A DNA stretch of 64,000 nucleotides from Bimastos eiseni (taxonomy: Eukaryota; Annelida; Clitellata; Crassiclitellata; Lumbricidae), in contig OY365822.1 of NCBI GenBank assembly GCA_959347315.1, positions 11,403,419 through 11,467,418 on the forward strand, read 5' to 3'. Under the pieces are notes generated by a model. The model was not told where the DNA came from and did not search any database. It was given only the letters and a program-made list of their open reading frames with translations. Positions 9,600 through 20,470 of the stretch are shown in pieces; the first letter of the stretch is position 1, and each line of letters begins with the position of its first letter. Both the position numbers and the translations under genes were made by a program.

Positions 9600-9985
9600 T
9601 GACGTCCTTAGCAGATATATTGATATATTGTTTATGTCCTTAGCAGATTTAATGCGACGCCTTATTCACGTTGACCGAAATGTCCTTGTAAAATTTACGA
9701 TTTCATTGTTACTGCTATTTCCTTTTCAGATTGAATGTGATACACTTTCATTACTATGATATCCTTGACAGGTTTACTGTGACAACTCCTTATCAGATAT
9801 AATTGTGATGTCCCAATAAGATTTATTGTGATGTCCTGTTCAGCTGAATTTTGGCTTTGATCTCTCTGTCAAACAATATGTGGTTACCGTAATGTGATGT
9901 CCTGATGAGTCAACTTCTCGCTGTGATGTCTTTATCAGGCGATATGTGATTAGATGTGATGTTATTATCGGTCAAAGTATACAAC
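9600..9985. repeat. Degenerate minisatellite upstream of the signal-peptide gene
   Basis: Roughly 25-35-bp units around TGTGATGTCCTTATCAGAT recur about ten times (GTGACGTCCTTAGCAGATAT, TATGTCCTTAGCAGATTTA, ATATCCTTGACAGGTTTACT, CTCCTTATCAGATATAATTG, TGATGTCTTTATCAGGCGAT). It begins about 25 bp upstream of the ATG at 9576, so it covers the presumed promoter and 5' UTR. Confidence 0.7.
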
Positions 9986-10854
9986 CGCATCAAAACGAAC
10001 AAACGTTGGAAGCAACAGAGTTAACGACAATAATTGTTAGCCCTTTAGCACTGAAACCTCGTTTTTCCAAACGGCAAAATGGAACTCGGTATTTCGACTA
10101 CGTGACACCTTTCTGCGCATATAATGCCAGCACGATATGCCAGAATAGACTCTTAATGTTAATGTGGCCATGTGTGATCAGCAAAAATGTCTAACTGCAA
10201 AGCGCTTAATAGATCTACGCATTGCCGTATACGGCCTTTTCAGTACTCCTCATAGACGATTACTGTAATGGCTTCTGATATCGCTCACTCACTTACTCAC
10301 TCACGGACTCGTTTACTCCCTAATTTCTCACTCGCTCATTCACTCACTCATCCATTATCACCTTCAATCAATTATCCACTCATCCAGTGATCCTCTCTTT
10401 CGCTCACTCACTCCCACACTCAACAGATTGCCCAGCGTTGAAGCGCTGGAACGACACGAGTGTCTGCCTTCTCTGGACCTTGGCAAATCTTCGCGTGGTC
10501 TATTTACCAACCACAGAGCGCGAGCAGCGCAACGCATGCTGCTAAGGGTTGATGATGAGGATCAATGATGCGTATCGATGGCCATGCTCTGATGGCCGGT
10601 CGGTTGCTGAGTCAATTGACTGTGCAGCAGCAGCAGCAGCAACAGATGACACCAATCGGAGATGATCGAACCACCGTGCAACAGATGTGCTACTAACGTC
10701 GTCAACATTAAAACAACCGAAGGAGAGCAAACATTGACTTTTACAAATCAGATCATGCCTCAGCATCGAAATCAACCCCATTAGAGCTTCAGCGAAATGA
10801 GGTTTATTGAATTTTACAATGCATGCTGCAATTGAAGTGGCCAACTCATCTTGG
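9986..10854. other. No gene seen; (CTCA)n-like patch
   Basis: A degenerate CTCACTCA/CATTCACTCA tract covers 10278-10425. A short CAG run at 10622-10640 gives a poly-Ala reading on the minus strand (an open frame at 10542-10844 without an ATG). No recognisable protein. Confidence 0.5.
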
Positions 10855-11055
10855 AAAATGAATGGAATTGGGAAATGGAAGGACCAAAATGGAGTTGAAT
10901 AATGGATATAATGGAATCGAATAGAATAGACTATATATTAAAATCGAATACCACAGAATGGAATGGAATATAATAGAATTTAGTCTAACAGAATGGAATA
11001 TAACGGAGTAAAACGTAATAGAATGGAATTGAATAGACGATAATAGAATAGAATA
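10855..11055. repeat. Degenerate GGAAT/GAATA pentamer array
   Basis: Repeated ATGGAAT, GAATGGAAT and AATAGAAT units over about 200 bp form a satellite-like purine-rich tract. Confidence 0.8.
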
Positions 11056-11509
11056 GCAAGCATGGGTTTTTATTGCACTCAACTCAAACGTCATTGTGTA
11101 GCAAAGATAAATTTAGAGTCAACCTGGGATGCAGGTGGAGAACCGGAAGAGACCACAGTCCTATTAAAGCAGGGACATATGTGTACCGTGATATGGCGCT
11201 TGAATGGCAGATATGGATGGCGATGACCAAAACGGCTGATGCCAAGAACTAAACTACAATTCACTAGAAGATCGTAATCGATAGATGGCATGTTATGGTC
11301 TGTCTTATACGTGTTACAAATAGATACACCCAGAGACGGTGATCTCGCTTGACATGTGGGGGGGCACCCAATGAGGGGAGTGGGAAATGGGGGATGCAGG
11401 TATAAATTGTCCCCTCTCTGTAAAAGATTGGGGGACCTGTTCCCCTCGATCCCCCCTGGATCGGATCGACGTCCCTGGATCCACCGATCGCATTACCTAC
11501 AATATAAAA

Positions 11510-11735
11510 CTCCTTCACTGTTTGTACTTCTGGCAGTGCCAGTCACAAGCCTGGATAAAAGAAGAGGGCGACGCTAATGATCTTTGCTATCACATACTGT
11601 GTCGTCATACTGGAACTGCTTCAATCCAGTGAAATCCTGCCACTACCCCCACTCTGGCGGTGCCAGGCCCAAGCTTGGCAAAGGAGGAGGGCAACACTAA
11701 TATTCTCATCACACGGTATCATTAAACTGAAATCA
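11510..11735 (+). repeat. Two tandem copies of the GGCAGTGCCAG module
   Basis: Copy 1 (11510-11625) contains GGCAGTGCCAGTCACAAGCC, GGATAAAAGAAGAGGGCGAC, GCTAATGATCTTTGC and a CACTGTGTCGT-like end. Copy 2 (11641-11735) contains GGCGGTGCCAGGCCCAAGC, AAAGGAGGAGGGCAACACTA and ATCATTAAACTGA. Five further copies occur in the window (36530, 41936, 52108, 57410, 60006). I recall GGCAGTGCCAGTCCCAAGCC as a common string in animal genomes, probably from a LINE; that is unverified memory. Confidence 0.8.
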
Positions 11736-11935
11736 CTGATATTTTAGAATTCAGCTACTGTCTGCCAATAATCTTTCTTATGAAACAGTTTAGTTAAACC
11801 GATATCCTCAGCAGTCTCCCAGATGCACGCACATTGACAGATCTTCAAGCACCCACGAGACAAACAGACAGACAGAAGAGCCGACAGACAGACAGACAGA
11901 TTGACAAAGCTTCGGACAAAAAGTGAAGGATAGAA

Positions 11936-12115
11936 GTATGATGATGATGATGATGACGACAATTATGATGACGACGACGATGATCATAATGATGATGATG
12001 ACGATGATGATGATGATGACGACGACGATGATCATAATGATGATGATGACGATGATGATGATGATGACGACGACGACGATAATGAGAATAATGATGTTGA
12101 TGATGATTATGATTA
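11936..12115. repeat. (GAT/GAC)n array with a 48-bp duplicated block
   Basis: Trinucleotide GAT/GAC repeat in which a block containing GATGATCATAATGATGATG appears twice. GCT/CTG units follow at 12155-12190. Confidence 0.9.
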
Positions 12116-12469
12116 TAATTGTGAAGTAGATTAAGCTGAAGCTGGTGCTTTTACTGCTTCTGATGCTGCTGCTGCTGCTGCTGCTGGTGATGATGACAAT
12201 GATGATGATGACGCTGAAACCGACAACTTCCAGGGCGACGTAACACGGCATAAGTGGACAAAATGTAGCTTTGACAGATCCAAATGTCATTCAAGGCGAC
12301 GCTTTCGACAAGTATTTGTATATCTATAGTCTCAGACCCGACTTGAAGAGGCCTCAACTGAAATTGTTGCACGAATTGTGTATTCATTTATTTATATAGG
12401 TCTCCTTCAAAACTTGATCTTTACGAGAGACCCACCTCCCTAACGAGACACAAACGCAGTGGGTAGTCA

Positions 12470-13140
12470 TACGGATGGATAGATGGATGGAAGGAAGGAA
12501 TGGAAGGGTGTGTGGAACTGTGGATGGGCGGGTTGAATGAAGGAAGGACGGGTGGGTGGTGGGGTATGGTTTTGGCGATGAAATGAAGCAATTCTTTGAT
12601 ATTTATGACGCAGTAAATAAGAGAAATTCAAGACAGAAGGCAGCGAAGAGAAAATGGAAGTAGATAGGAAATGAGTGAACCGTGGAGGAAGTCAAGAGAC
12701 AGAGAGAATGAGAGAGACAGCCGGAGAGACAGAGAGATTGGGGCAGAGACAGAGGCAGAAGCAGAGAGGGAGACAGAGAGAGAAACATATGGAGAGAGGA
12801 CTAGAACGAGACAGAGTGCGAAAGATAGAGAAAGAGACCCAGGCACACACACGCACAAAGAAAGGTGGATATCGAAAGACGCGGAGTGCGCAAAAGAGAA
12901 CAATAAATCAGACAATGCGGCGGTCAGTGTAGCTAATCAAAAGAGACAGACAGACAAATAGTCGAAGCCACACACAGCTGCCTGCCTGCTTGGATGTCTG
13001 TCTGTCTGTCTGCCAGTCAGTTAGTCAGCCAGTCAGTAAGTAAGTCAGTCAGTCTGCCTGCCTGTCTGATAGCCTGCCTGTCTGCTCGTCTGTCTGCCTG
13101 CCTGCACGCCTATCTATCCGTTTGCTGGCTGTCTGTCTGT
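12470..13140. repeat. Simple-repeat cluster: (GGAT/GGAA), (AGAG/ACAG), (TCTG)n
   Basis: GGATGGAA units at 12473-12560, purine-rich GAGAGACAGAGA at 12690-12900, and CTGTCTGTCTGCC/CAGTCAGT units at 12985-13140. Long readings in several frames are artefacts. Confidence 0.9.
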
Positions 13141-13555
13141 CTAAATGCACACATGGAAAATATGGTCAACATGATTAGAGAAGGATGGAAAGAAGTGTGT
13201 GGTGGTCGGTGTAATTGGCACCAAACATTTCCTATAATTCTTAAGAGGATTCAAGAAAGTCGTTAACTATATGCTGTAGATTATACGTGTATGGAAAGGG
13301 GGGAAATGGAGAGGGTAAAGAGGGTGTGAATCTTTTCCGGATTTAAGCATGTGATGAACCGTCTTAAACGACCTGAGTTTATCTCGTCTCTCGCGCTGCC
13401 TCGAGATCTCGATAGGACGAGAAATAAATAAGCTCTTCTGACGGAGCGAATGAGATCGAATCTAAAGATTATGTGATACGATTCGTTCAGATGGATGGAC
13501 TACAAAATGATCATTCGAATAATAATTAAGAAGGGACGAGAAGAGATATCGAAAC
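13141..13555. other. Unique spacer, no gene seen
   Basis: About 400 bp between two simple-repeat arrays with no open frame of note and no recognisable element. Confidence 0.4.
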
Positions 13556-13559
13556 GAAT

Positions 13560-14355
13560 AAGGTAGAGGGAAAAAGGAAGGAAGGGAGAGAGGGAGGGAG
13601 GGAGAGAGAAAGAGAGGGAGAGAGAAAGAAAGGGAGAGAGGGACGGAGAGGAGGGAGGGTGCGAGAAAGAGAGGGAAAGAGGAAGAAAGGGAGAGAGGGA
13701 GGGAGGGAGAGAGAAAGAGAGGGAGAGAGAAAGAAAGGGAGAGAGGGACGGAGAGGAGGGAGGGTGCGAGAAAGAGAGGGAAAGAGGAAGAAAGGGAGAG
13801 AGGGACGGAGAGAGAAAGAAAGGGAGAGAGGGAGGGAGAGGAGGTAGGGTGCGAGAAAGAGAGGGAAAGAGGAAGAAAGGGAGAGAGGAACGGAGGGAGG
13901 GAGACAGGGAGAGAGGGAGAAAGAAAGAGAGGGAGAGATGAAGAACGGGAGAGAGGGAGGGAGAGGAGGGAGGGAGCGGGAAAGAGAGGGAAAGAGGAAG
14001 AACGGGAGAGAGGGATGGATCGAAGCAGAGAAGGAAGGAGGGAGGGAGAGAGAGAGAGAGAGAGGAAGGGAGCGAGGAAGGGAGGGGGAGACAGGGAGAG
14101 AGGAAGGGATTGAGGGAGACAGGGAGATAGGAAGGGAGGAAGAGAGAGATGTTGGGAGAGAGAAGGAAAGCGAGAAACGGAGGGAGGGAGACATGGAGAT
14201 AGGAAGGGAGTATGGAAATGAGAGTGGGAAAGAGGAAGAAAAACGAGAAGAGAGAGGTCGAAAGAGAGATGGAGTAAGTCAGGTAGAGAGCGAAATCGAA
14301 AAACAAATAGAGGAACAAAGACGAGAGAGAGAGGGAGGAAAACAGAAAACGAAGA
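13560..14355. repeat. Long GA-rich array with higher-order periodicity
   Basis: Nearly 800 bp of almost pure purine on the plus strand (GGGAGAGAGGGA, AAAGAGAGGGAAAGAGGAAG). A larger block marked by GGTGCGAGAAAGAGAGGG recurs at 13659, 13764 and 13849 (105 and 85 bp apart), with a variant at about 13974. The 300-codon minus-strand reading rich in SLSLPPSL is a repeat artefact. Confidence 0.95.
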
Positions 14356-14365
14356 AAGAGAGATA

Positions 14366-14366
14366 C

Positions 14367-14431
<65 letters not shown>
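14366..14431. repeat. (TA)n microsatellite
   Basis: About 62 bp of perfect TA dinucleotide directly after the GA-rich array. Confidence 0.98.
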
Positions 14432-14432
<1 letters not shown>

Positions 14433-15143
14433 AGAGAGATAGAGAGAAAGGGAGAGAAATCTAAAGAGAGAATGAACGAAAGTCAGAGAGATAATTTTTC
14501 GGCATATAAGATGATTTGTCCCAGAAGAAAAATATATATATACAAACACATATATAGACATAAATATTGATTGATATATAGATTGACAGGTCTATCAATA
14601 GCTCTATCAATAGAGAGATTAATAGACAGATAGAGAGATACACACGAAGACATTCATACGTACAGACGAGCATCGTTTAAATTCGCCCATCCTGACCGCA
14701 GTATAAACAGCGCGGAGGTCATGAAGTTGAGGCATGGAGGCAGACAATTCCATTCGCCATCTTCCTAAATCGAAGATCGAATGCCGAGAAAAGATTCAAA
14801 ACCAGCCAACCGTCAACGAGCTCTCTGCGAAACCGAGGGGATAATGATTTTCACGCAGACCATATTTTTTACGGCATGAAGTCGTGACCTGATTTGCCGT
14901 CACAACCGCTCTCAAGTAGCGCTCTACGACCGATCGAGTAGTCGTCTTTCGAGTCCCACCGCTGATGGCATAAATTACTGGAATGTGGAGATACGCGCTA
15001 TGGAAATATTTCGCATGGGCAACTGCTTCGCTAAGATGGCTTTTGTAGCGCCACTTCTTCTGTATTAGTCGATGATCGACGGTTTCAAGGTGAGGTGTAA
15101 TGTGCTTTCGGCGTAGAGTTATGACGTCAATTACCGGTATATT
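14432..15143. other. No clear gene; weak LINE-like reading
   Basis: The minus strand around 14690-14860 gives fragments such as EDGEWNCLPPCLN, which faintly resemble a LINE C-terminus (xxWNxLPxxL) but are too decayed to annotate. GTAGCGCCA at about 15047 matches the 3'-end motif of other LINE copies here. Confidence 0.3.
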
Positions 15144-15182
15144 ATTTTAATGCTCATTACTATTGATAATGAGTATTAAAAT
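15144..15182. other. Inverted repeat / hairpin 1
   Basis: Arms ATTTTAATGCTCATTA and TAATGAGTATTAAAAT pair over 16 bp with one mismatch around a 7-nt loop. Confidence 0.8.
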
Positions 15183-15224
15183 ACACTTCTCGCCTGCTGT
15201 TTTCTGGCAGGGAGGAAGTGTATT
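15180..15224. other. Inverted repeat / hairpin 2
   Basis: Arms AATACACTTCTCGCCTGC and GCAGGGAGGAAGTGTATT pair over 18 bp with three mismatches around a 9-nt loop. It overlaps the end of hairpin 1 by three bases. Confidence 0.75.
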
Positions 15225-15424
15225 ATCGTTGTATTATGTATAACCGTTGTTAGTTTTCTGTATCGGGAGGAGACGACATTAAAACGTTGGACCATAGCTG
15301 AGAGGCCTTGGATAAGATGGCACATTTTGGCAAGTTAGATAATTGCTATTTTTGTAGTTGCTATCGTTGATAGTGCTGCTATGATTGCTGCTGTTGTTTT
15401 CTTTTTTTACCCCGCATCATCATA

Positions 15425-15505
15425 ATAATCTTCTTCTTCTTCGTCTTCTGTTTCTTCTTCTTCTTCGTTTTCTTCGTCTTCTTCTTCTTCTTCTTCTTCT
15501 TCACC
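15425..15505. repeat. (CTT)n microsatellite
   Basis: About 75 bp of TTC/CTT units with occasional G. Confidence 0.95.
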
Positions 15506-15638
15506 AGATGAAGAAATTGTGATTCAAAACCAGTGACAATCAGAGCTTCCGATGGCGGGCGAGTTTTCCATCCCTTGGATGCTGAGGTCTAATATGAACG
15601 AATGAAAACGAGTTGTTAAGGGAATCGGTTGTAACTGT

Positions 15639-15785
15639 CGGCAGCCATGCAAGGCTCTCATTGTGGATTTATCAGCACCTCCGACTGGCGAATGAAGGAC
15701 TAGTTAACCTCACGGAGCATACGGAAATCGGTCTCGGTTGCTAAGCGCTGTTCCCCAGTGTGTTATCCATTAACCTACGCCCCAT
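15639..15785 (-). mobile_element. tRNA-derived SINE, family A, copy 1
   Basis: On the minus strand the head reads GGGGCGTAGGTTAATGGATA then ACACACTGG, close to the A-box region of tRNA-Arg (TGGCGCAATGGATAACG). A degraded B box and a body with AGTCCTTCATTCGCC and GCCTTGCATGGCTGCC follow. The same body occurs at 45563 and 46863. Confidence 0.7.
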
Positions 15786-16760
15786 TTGCTCTACGACCCC
15801 ATCCCCGAAATCAAAGGTGGAGACTTAGGGGGACAGGAGGGGAAATTTCAAGAGGAGGGATGGAGCTGCTTATATCTCCAGATATTTCATAAATATTTCG
15901 TGAATATTATACATTTCTGCTGAGTGTTTCCACTGTTCATTTTTATTTTCGGCATCCCTATGTTTGGGAATTGAAATTTTGTCCTATATGTCCCAAAACC
16001 CATATTTTTTCAACCCATACCCTATCAAAACTTCGACTATGCCCGGAATCATCGTCATCATAATCATCATTTGCAATTAATTAATTTGTATTGTTCAAGT
16101 AATCGATTTAAAAGACGGTAATCTGTTGCAGAAGTAAGTTATTCCTTCGTTGTCTGAAAGTTGCGCCAACGGCAAAAAGGCCGAACAATCATAGAAATAT
16201 TCATGAGAAGGCAACATGTCATTTCGTCGAAAGTCTTGGCGAGTTTTTGTTCAATCGTTGCTGGACAGAAGGCCATATGCCATCTCGCTTACCAGAAGGA
16301 AATTGACTGGTGGGAGGGACGAAGAGTCGGCTGTACCTACCCGTCGAACGACAGTAATTGAATTTCCTTCGTCACAAGGAATGGCATATCACTGCGCGCG
16401 CCTAAACATTTCATGACTCGGCAGCTGGAGAGAGAGCGTCATATGAGAACTACTTTCACTTTGCACAGGACTACTTGTACCAAATTCATTTTTCAAACTG
16501 TAATATAAGTAAGCAAGCGAACATATACCTTAATGATTCGCATGCAAACCCAATGCGGGAACTTTATTATTATCAATCAACGAACATACAAGGAAGGCTT
16601 AAGAGTAACCCCTAAGGTTTTAGTTAATATTTCGGCCAAAAGAAGGAATTTTTAAATTAAACTTTAAAGGCCAAAAACCAAATCATATTTGCATAATACA
16701 ACCAAAATTGGTTAAAATATTTCAAACAGAACAAAAGTTATATCGCTTTTTGGCCCATCC
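15786..16760. other. No convincing gene
   Basis: Includes short open frames near 16161-16416 on the plus strand (66 codons, starting MSFRRKSWRVF) with no splice support and no recognised family. The end (16600-16760) is AT-rich. Confidence 0.35.
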
Positions 16761-16765
16761 TGTAT

Positions 16766-17050
16766 GCTATCACAAAACAATCACAAAACAGACGACTTCG
16801 CAGTTTGAGGATAAAAAGAAAGTAAGCAATAATCATTCGTATACCATTCTGGGTATAAAACTAGAGACATCCTCAGACTTTTGAAGGTTAAAGTCAGAAA
16901 TCTTAGACTGTAGCATCACGAAACAATCACAGCGAGCAATTACAAAACAGACGTCTTCGTAGCTATGAGAAAGTAAGAAACAGTAATTGAGCCATTTATA
17001 TGAAATTCGGGGGATACATGTGAAACCAAGAATGTCCTGAGAAAAGAGCA
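16766..17050. repeat. Diverged tandem duplication, about 145-bp period
   Basis: ATCACAAAACAGACGACTTC and AAGAAAGTAAG plus ATACCATTCTGGG in copy 1 match ATTACAAAACAGACGTCTTC and AGAAAGTAAGAAACAGTAAT plus GAAATTCGGGG in copy 2. Both copies end with an ACATCCTCAGA/AATGTCCTGAGA motif. Confidence 0.65.
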
Positions 17051-17165
17051 GTTTATAGTCATCCGCTAAGACGATAAGGATATTTGACTGGTGAGCGAGA
17101 AACTTGTCCCACGTCAAGGCTAGACATATAAGAAGGTTGACTGTTTGATTCGTAAGCAATTAAGC

Positions 17166-17335
17166 ATGGACGGATGGTAAAGGCCGTATCTGTAAGGACG
17201 GATGGTAAAGGCCGGATCTGTAAGAATGGATGGTAAAAGTCGGATCTGTAAAGACGGATGGTAAAAGCCGGATCTGTAAGGATGGATGGTAAAAGCCGGA
17301 TCTGCAAGGACGCATGGTGAAGGCCGCCGGTGCGG
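17166..17335. repeat. Minisatellite, 28-bp unit, about 6 copies
   Basis: The unit GGACGGATGGTAAAGGCCGG then ATCTGTAA repeats with light substitution. Because 28 is not a multiple of three, all frames share the same peptides (TDPAFTIRP, RSGFYHPSL) and none is a gene. Confidence 0.9.
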
Positions 17336-17454
17336 TGTGTAGTTGAGTATTTGTATTGCCCGTACCCATTGTAATTCCATATCAGGTTAGTAAACTCAGT
17401 ATATGTAGGGCCCAGCGATAGTACATAATTCGCTATTCTACGCTGTAGTCGCTA

Positions 17455-17670
17455 GTGTGGCACGGTGGCCGATTGGTTAGAGCAGGTGGACCGCAACACT
17501 GAGTGTGCGCTGAGTGAGTGGGTTCGACGCTCGTCCGAGGCGTCAGTAACTGTGTAGGGACCTTGAGCCAGTACTTCACACACAATTGCTCTGCAGTACA
17601 ACTGCAATTGCGCAGTCGAGGCGTATGTACACTTTTGAACTAAACCGTAAAAAGGGCAATATCAATTAAC
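17455..17670 (+). mobile_element. tRNA-derived SINE, family B, copy 1 (with pol III boxes)
   Basis: TGGCCGATTGGTTAGAGCA (17466-17484) is a good pol III A box and GGGTTCGACGCTC (17520-17532) a good B box. The body carries ACAATTGCTCTGCAGTACAA, then CTGCAATTGCG, GTCGAGGCGT and TGTACACTT, and ends GGGCAATATCAA. The same body, with a different junction, is found at 17985-18160. The tRNA-like head plus a non-tRNA body fits a SINE rather than a tRNA gene. Confidence 0.8.
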
Positions 17671-17984
17671 AGTTGCATTATATTGTTTAGTGTGTTGTTG
17701 TCTTGTTAGCAAGGTAGGAGCCCTCGGAGGCACAGCAACTTCTTTCCTAGCAACAGGAGAATCGACACGCATCCGCTACGCAGAGCCAGATGATAACTCC
17801 GGTATTGAGTTCGCCCATCAGGTCGGGTATGAGACCTGTTAGAGTATGATGCAACCCGTGTCCGCAAAAGATCTGTGACACTGTCTATGACGTGAATTAA
17901 GTTGCGGATGTATCAGTTAGATATTTTTAATTAAACTAATGTGATATTGCATAATGCTGTTGTAGCCTACTCTCATACAGTACA

Positions 17985-18160
17985 TTTCGAGGGTTTGACC
18001 CTACCCGAGGCGGGTAGGCTCAACTTGTATTGAGCAAGTCCTTCGCCAACAATTGCTCTGCAGTACAACTGCAATTGCGCCGTCGAGGCGTGTACACTTC
18101 TGAGCAAAAGATGCTGGAAGAAGGGCGTTATCAAATTTCAAAATAAATAAATAAATAAAA
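17985..18160 (+). mobile_element. tRNA-derived SINE, family B, copy 2 (with tail)
   Basis: It begins with a B-box-like GAGGGTTTGACCCTA and continues with the shared body (ACAATTGCTCTGCAGTACAA then CTGCAATTGCGCCGTCGAGG). It ends GGGCGTTATCAAATTTC followed by an (AAAT)n tail at 18139-18158. The tail marks the 3' end of the SINE and its plus-strand orientation. Confidence 0.8.
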
Positions 18161-18537
18161 ATTTCATTTTCCCCATGTTACTCATACCATATGTTACTCA
18201 TGCCATATGTTACTCATGCCATATATTATCCAGTAACGGTAAATAAAGTCTTAATCGATCAAATTTGACTCTCTTGGGTAGATCGTTTGACTTTTGCATC
18301 ATTTACGGGAAGTTTTGATCTGGAACTGGAAGGCCTACTGATTGCTGTTATGACAATACAATTGTGGTTGTGTTCTGTCAATTGGCCCTTGTGGCTAATT
18401 GCAATGACAATGGCAATCAATTCGGAAAACTGCGCAAGGAGAAAACTCGTGCATGTCAAACTGGCTTACTTAAGCCTTTTCTAAAGTTCTTTCCGAATGA
18501 CTATAGAATATTACTCACGAAAACCTCTATCATAGGC

Positions 18538-18540
<3 letters not shown>

Positions 18541-18597
<57 letters not shown>
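18541..18597. repeat. (TA)n microsatellite
   Basis: Perfect TA dinucleotide repeat of about 57 bp. Confidence 0.98.
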
Positions 18598-18600
<3 letters not shown>

Positions 18601-18649
18601 CATATACCTTTCGTGCATATGCATAGACAGCTGCATAAATATTATTAGC

Positions 18650-19500
18650 GAGTCCCCAGAATAAGTGCTATGACTCTGCTTAGAAGAAATAAATTGTTTA
18701 AAAGCTCACCAATGCCGGATGCGAAGAAGAAAGGAAAGAGGCTTTGACTATTGTCATTCAAAACACGAGTGCTAGAAAACCGCAATAAACGGCTCAGAAT
18801 AAACGTATTTCACAAACATCTGGGACGCTGGACGATCGCCATTAACCGAGTTTTCATGGACGGTTATTGCTATGGGGAAGATATTATTGAATTGTCCGCT
18901 CTTAAAATGTTTCGTAGTATATCACTGTATATAGTCCAATATACCATCGTTAACAATGAAAGAGGCATGTATTTATTTTTTTTCTTATTTGTTCGTATAG
19001 GGGTCTATACTATGTGCGTGTTTGCTTTTTTCATCGTACCGAACAAAGGTAGCCTACTACAAGGGTGACGCTAAAGATGGCTGGTATTGGAACCGTTATG
19101 ACGTCGCGCACGCATGGAATGACAGTGGTGTCATAATGTATTACGCAGTAAATTATGCCTCGGTTTGGAATCGTACCGCGTCATATCCGAAATGTAAACA
19201 GATTCGATTGTGTAGCAGAAGACATGCATTGTTGCTGAGAGAGTTGTGTAATTCTGATGAACAACGACCATTTCCTGATAATCGGCGATTATGCCAATTC
19301 CATCAGCAGTTTAGTCCATTTCGCGCGTCGCTGAGTGCTCAGCGGATGATCCTGGCACGCGCTGGACGCAACGTATGGGAGGCCAGATTGTGCGCTCGAC
19401 TGCACTGAATGAATAGTCGACGACGTCCCTAGAAAATTGATATGTTGATGACGACGAGATAAAGTTTCAGTGGCGGGTAAGTTGATGCATTCATATGCGC
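18650..19500. other. No recognised gene
   Basis: Two overlapping plus-strand open frames (18751-19068 and 19022-19408) have no signal peptide with good context, no splice-site partners and no known family. They are probably chance readings. Confidence 0.35.
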
Positions 19501-19530
19501 TTGGCTGCAGGTAAAAAGAAAGAAACACCG

Positions 19531-19715
19531 TGGAAGGAAAAATGAAGGGAAAGCAGACAAGAGGAAGATCGAGAAAATTGATCTTGGACTGGATGATGGA
19601 AGGGGCGGCTAAAACAGGATGAATGTGGAGGCCCAGAACAGAGAGAAGTGGCAACATTGGCCATATGAAAATCCAGAAAACTAAAGAAGAAGAAGGTTGG
19701 GTAAAGTCACTCATG
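19531..19715 (+). pseudogene. LINE 3' coding end, copy 2
   Basis: Plus-strand reading EGKMKGKQTRGRSRKLILDW then MMEGAAKTG and stop. It is homologous at DNA level to 8475-8660 (shared GGACTGGATGATGGAAGGGG and GAAAACTAAAGAAGAAGAAG-like end), so both are copies of one LINE family truncated at the 5' side. Confidence 0.85.
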
Positions 19716-19799
19716 TCACTCAGTGTGAACACGCTGGTAACCTGCGCTTGTTGCTCTAAAATGGACCTTTGGAAGTTTGGATGTTACAATTATTTACAT

Positions 19800-20280
19800 A
19801 AATATTATGTATATATATTATATATATATCATATATAAATATATATATCCAAAAGATTAAGCTCTCTTGTGTCATCATTGCGGGGTAGCCAATCTCTTCG
19901 TGCATCGCTCCTCAGCGTATATGGTGATCTGGTTGTCTCTGTGGCATAGGTCTACTGCCACGATGCGGCATTAAATAAACGCAGGGGCGGCTCTTTATTT
20001 TAGAACAAGTGTCCTTATAATTTTGATACGGTTTTAATATCAATGTATAGCCACGTGCTACCAGAAGTTATCAATTTACACGTAGATAGGATTATAGGAA
20101 GACAGTTTAGTTTGATCTCATAGTAGAAGAGAGGTGACGACGATGTTAACAGCTACTCTTGCGTTCTATTCGAATTGTTATCGTAAACTCCACATTTATA
20201 AAGGGCTTATTGTATGGGTATTAATTGGTCCAAGAGCGCAGTGAAATAGCATATTAGGGTTAATATTTATCTATGGAAAT
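19800..20280. other. No gene seen
   Basis: TATATA-rich patch at 19806-19850, then unique sequence with no supported coding frame. Confidence 0.4.
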
Positions 20281-20284
20281 CATA

Positions 20285-20470
20285 TAACGCCTCTTCAAGA
20301 TAACTATTCGGAAGCACTCCCGACCCAGGCCCGATCAAAAAGTAAAGTCTTAAGAAGTTTATAGAAAGAGCCAGACAGGCCCCGCGGAAGAGAACACAGG
20401 TCAGAGAGGAGGCTATTCCAAACAGAGGGACCGATAATTGAGAAAGCCCCCTTGTGAGCATGTCAAACCA
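20285..20470 (-). pseudogene. LINE RT C-terminus with 3' hairpin motif
   Basis: The minus strand encodes HAHKGAFSIIGPSVWNSL, then CSLPRGLSGSFYKLLKTLLF and DRAWVGSASE followed by TAG. After the stop comes the TCTTGAAGAGGCGTTATAT motif shared with many sites in this window. This copy ties that motif to the 3' end of a CR1/L2-like LINE. Confidence 0.9.

Noticed and set aside
13500..14561. 353-codon and 222-codon minus-strand open frames rich in SLSLPPSL
   Set aside because: They are translations of the GA-rich array; every frame is open because the DNA lacks stop triplets.
17455..17535. A functional tRNA gene
   Set aside because: Boxes are good, but the arms do not pair into a cloverleaf and the sequence continues into a repeated SINE body.
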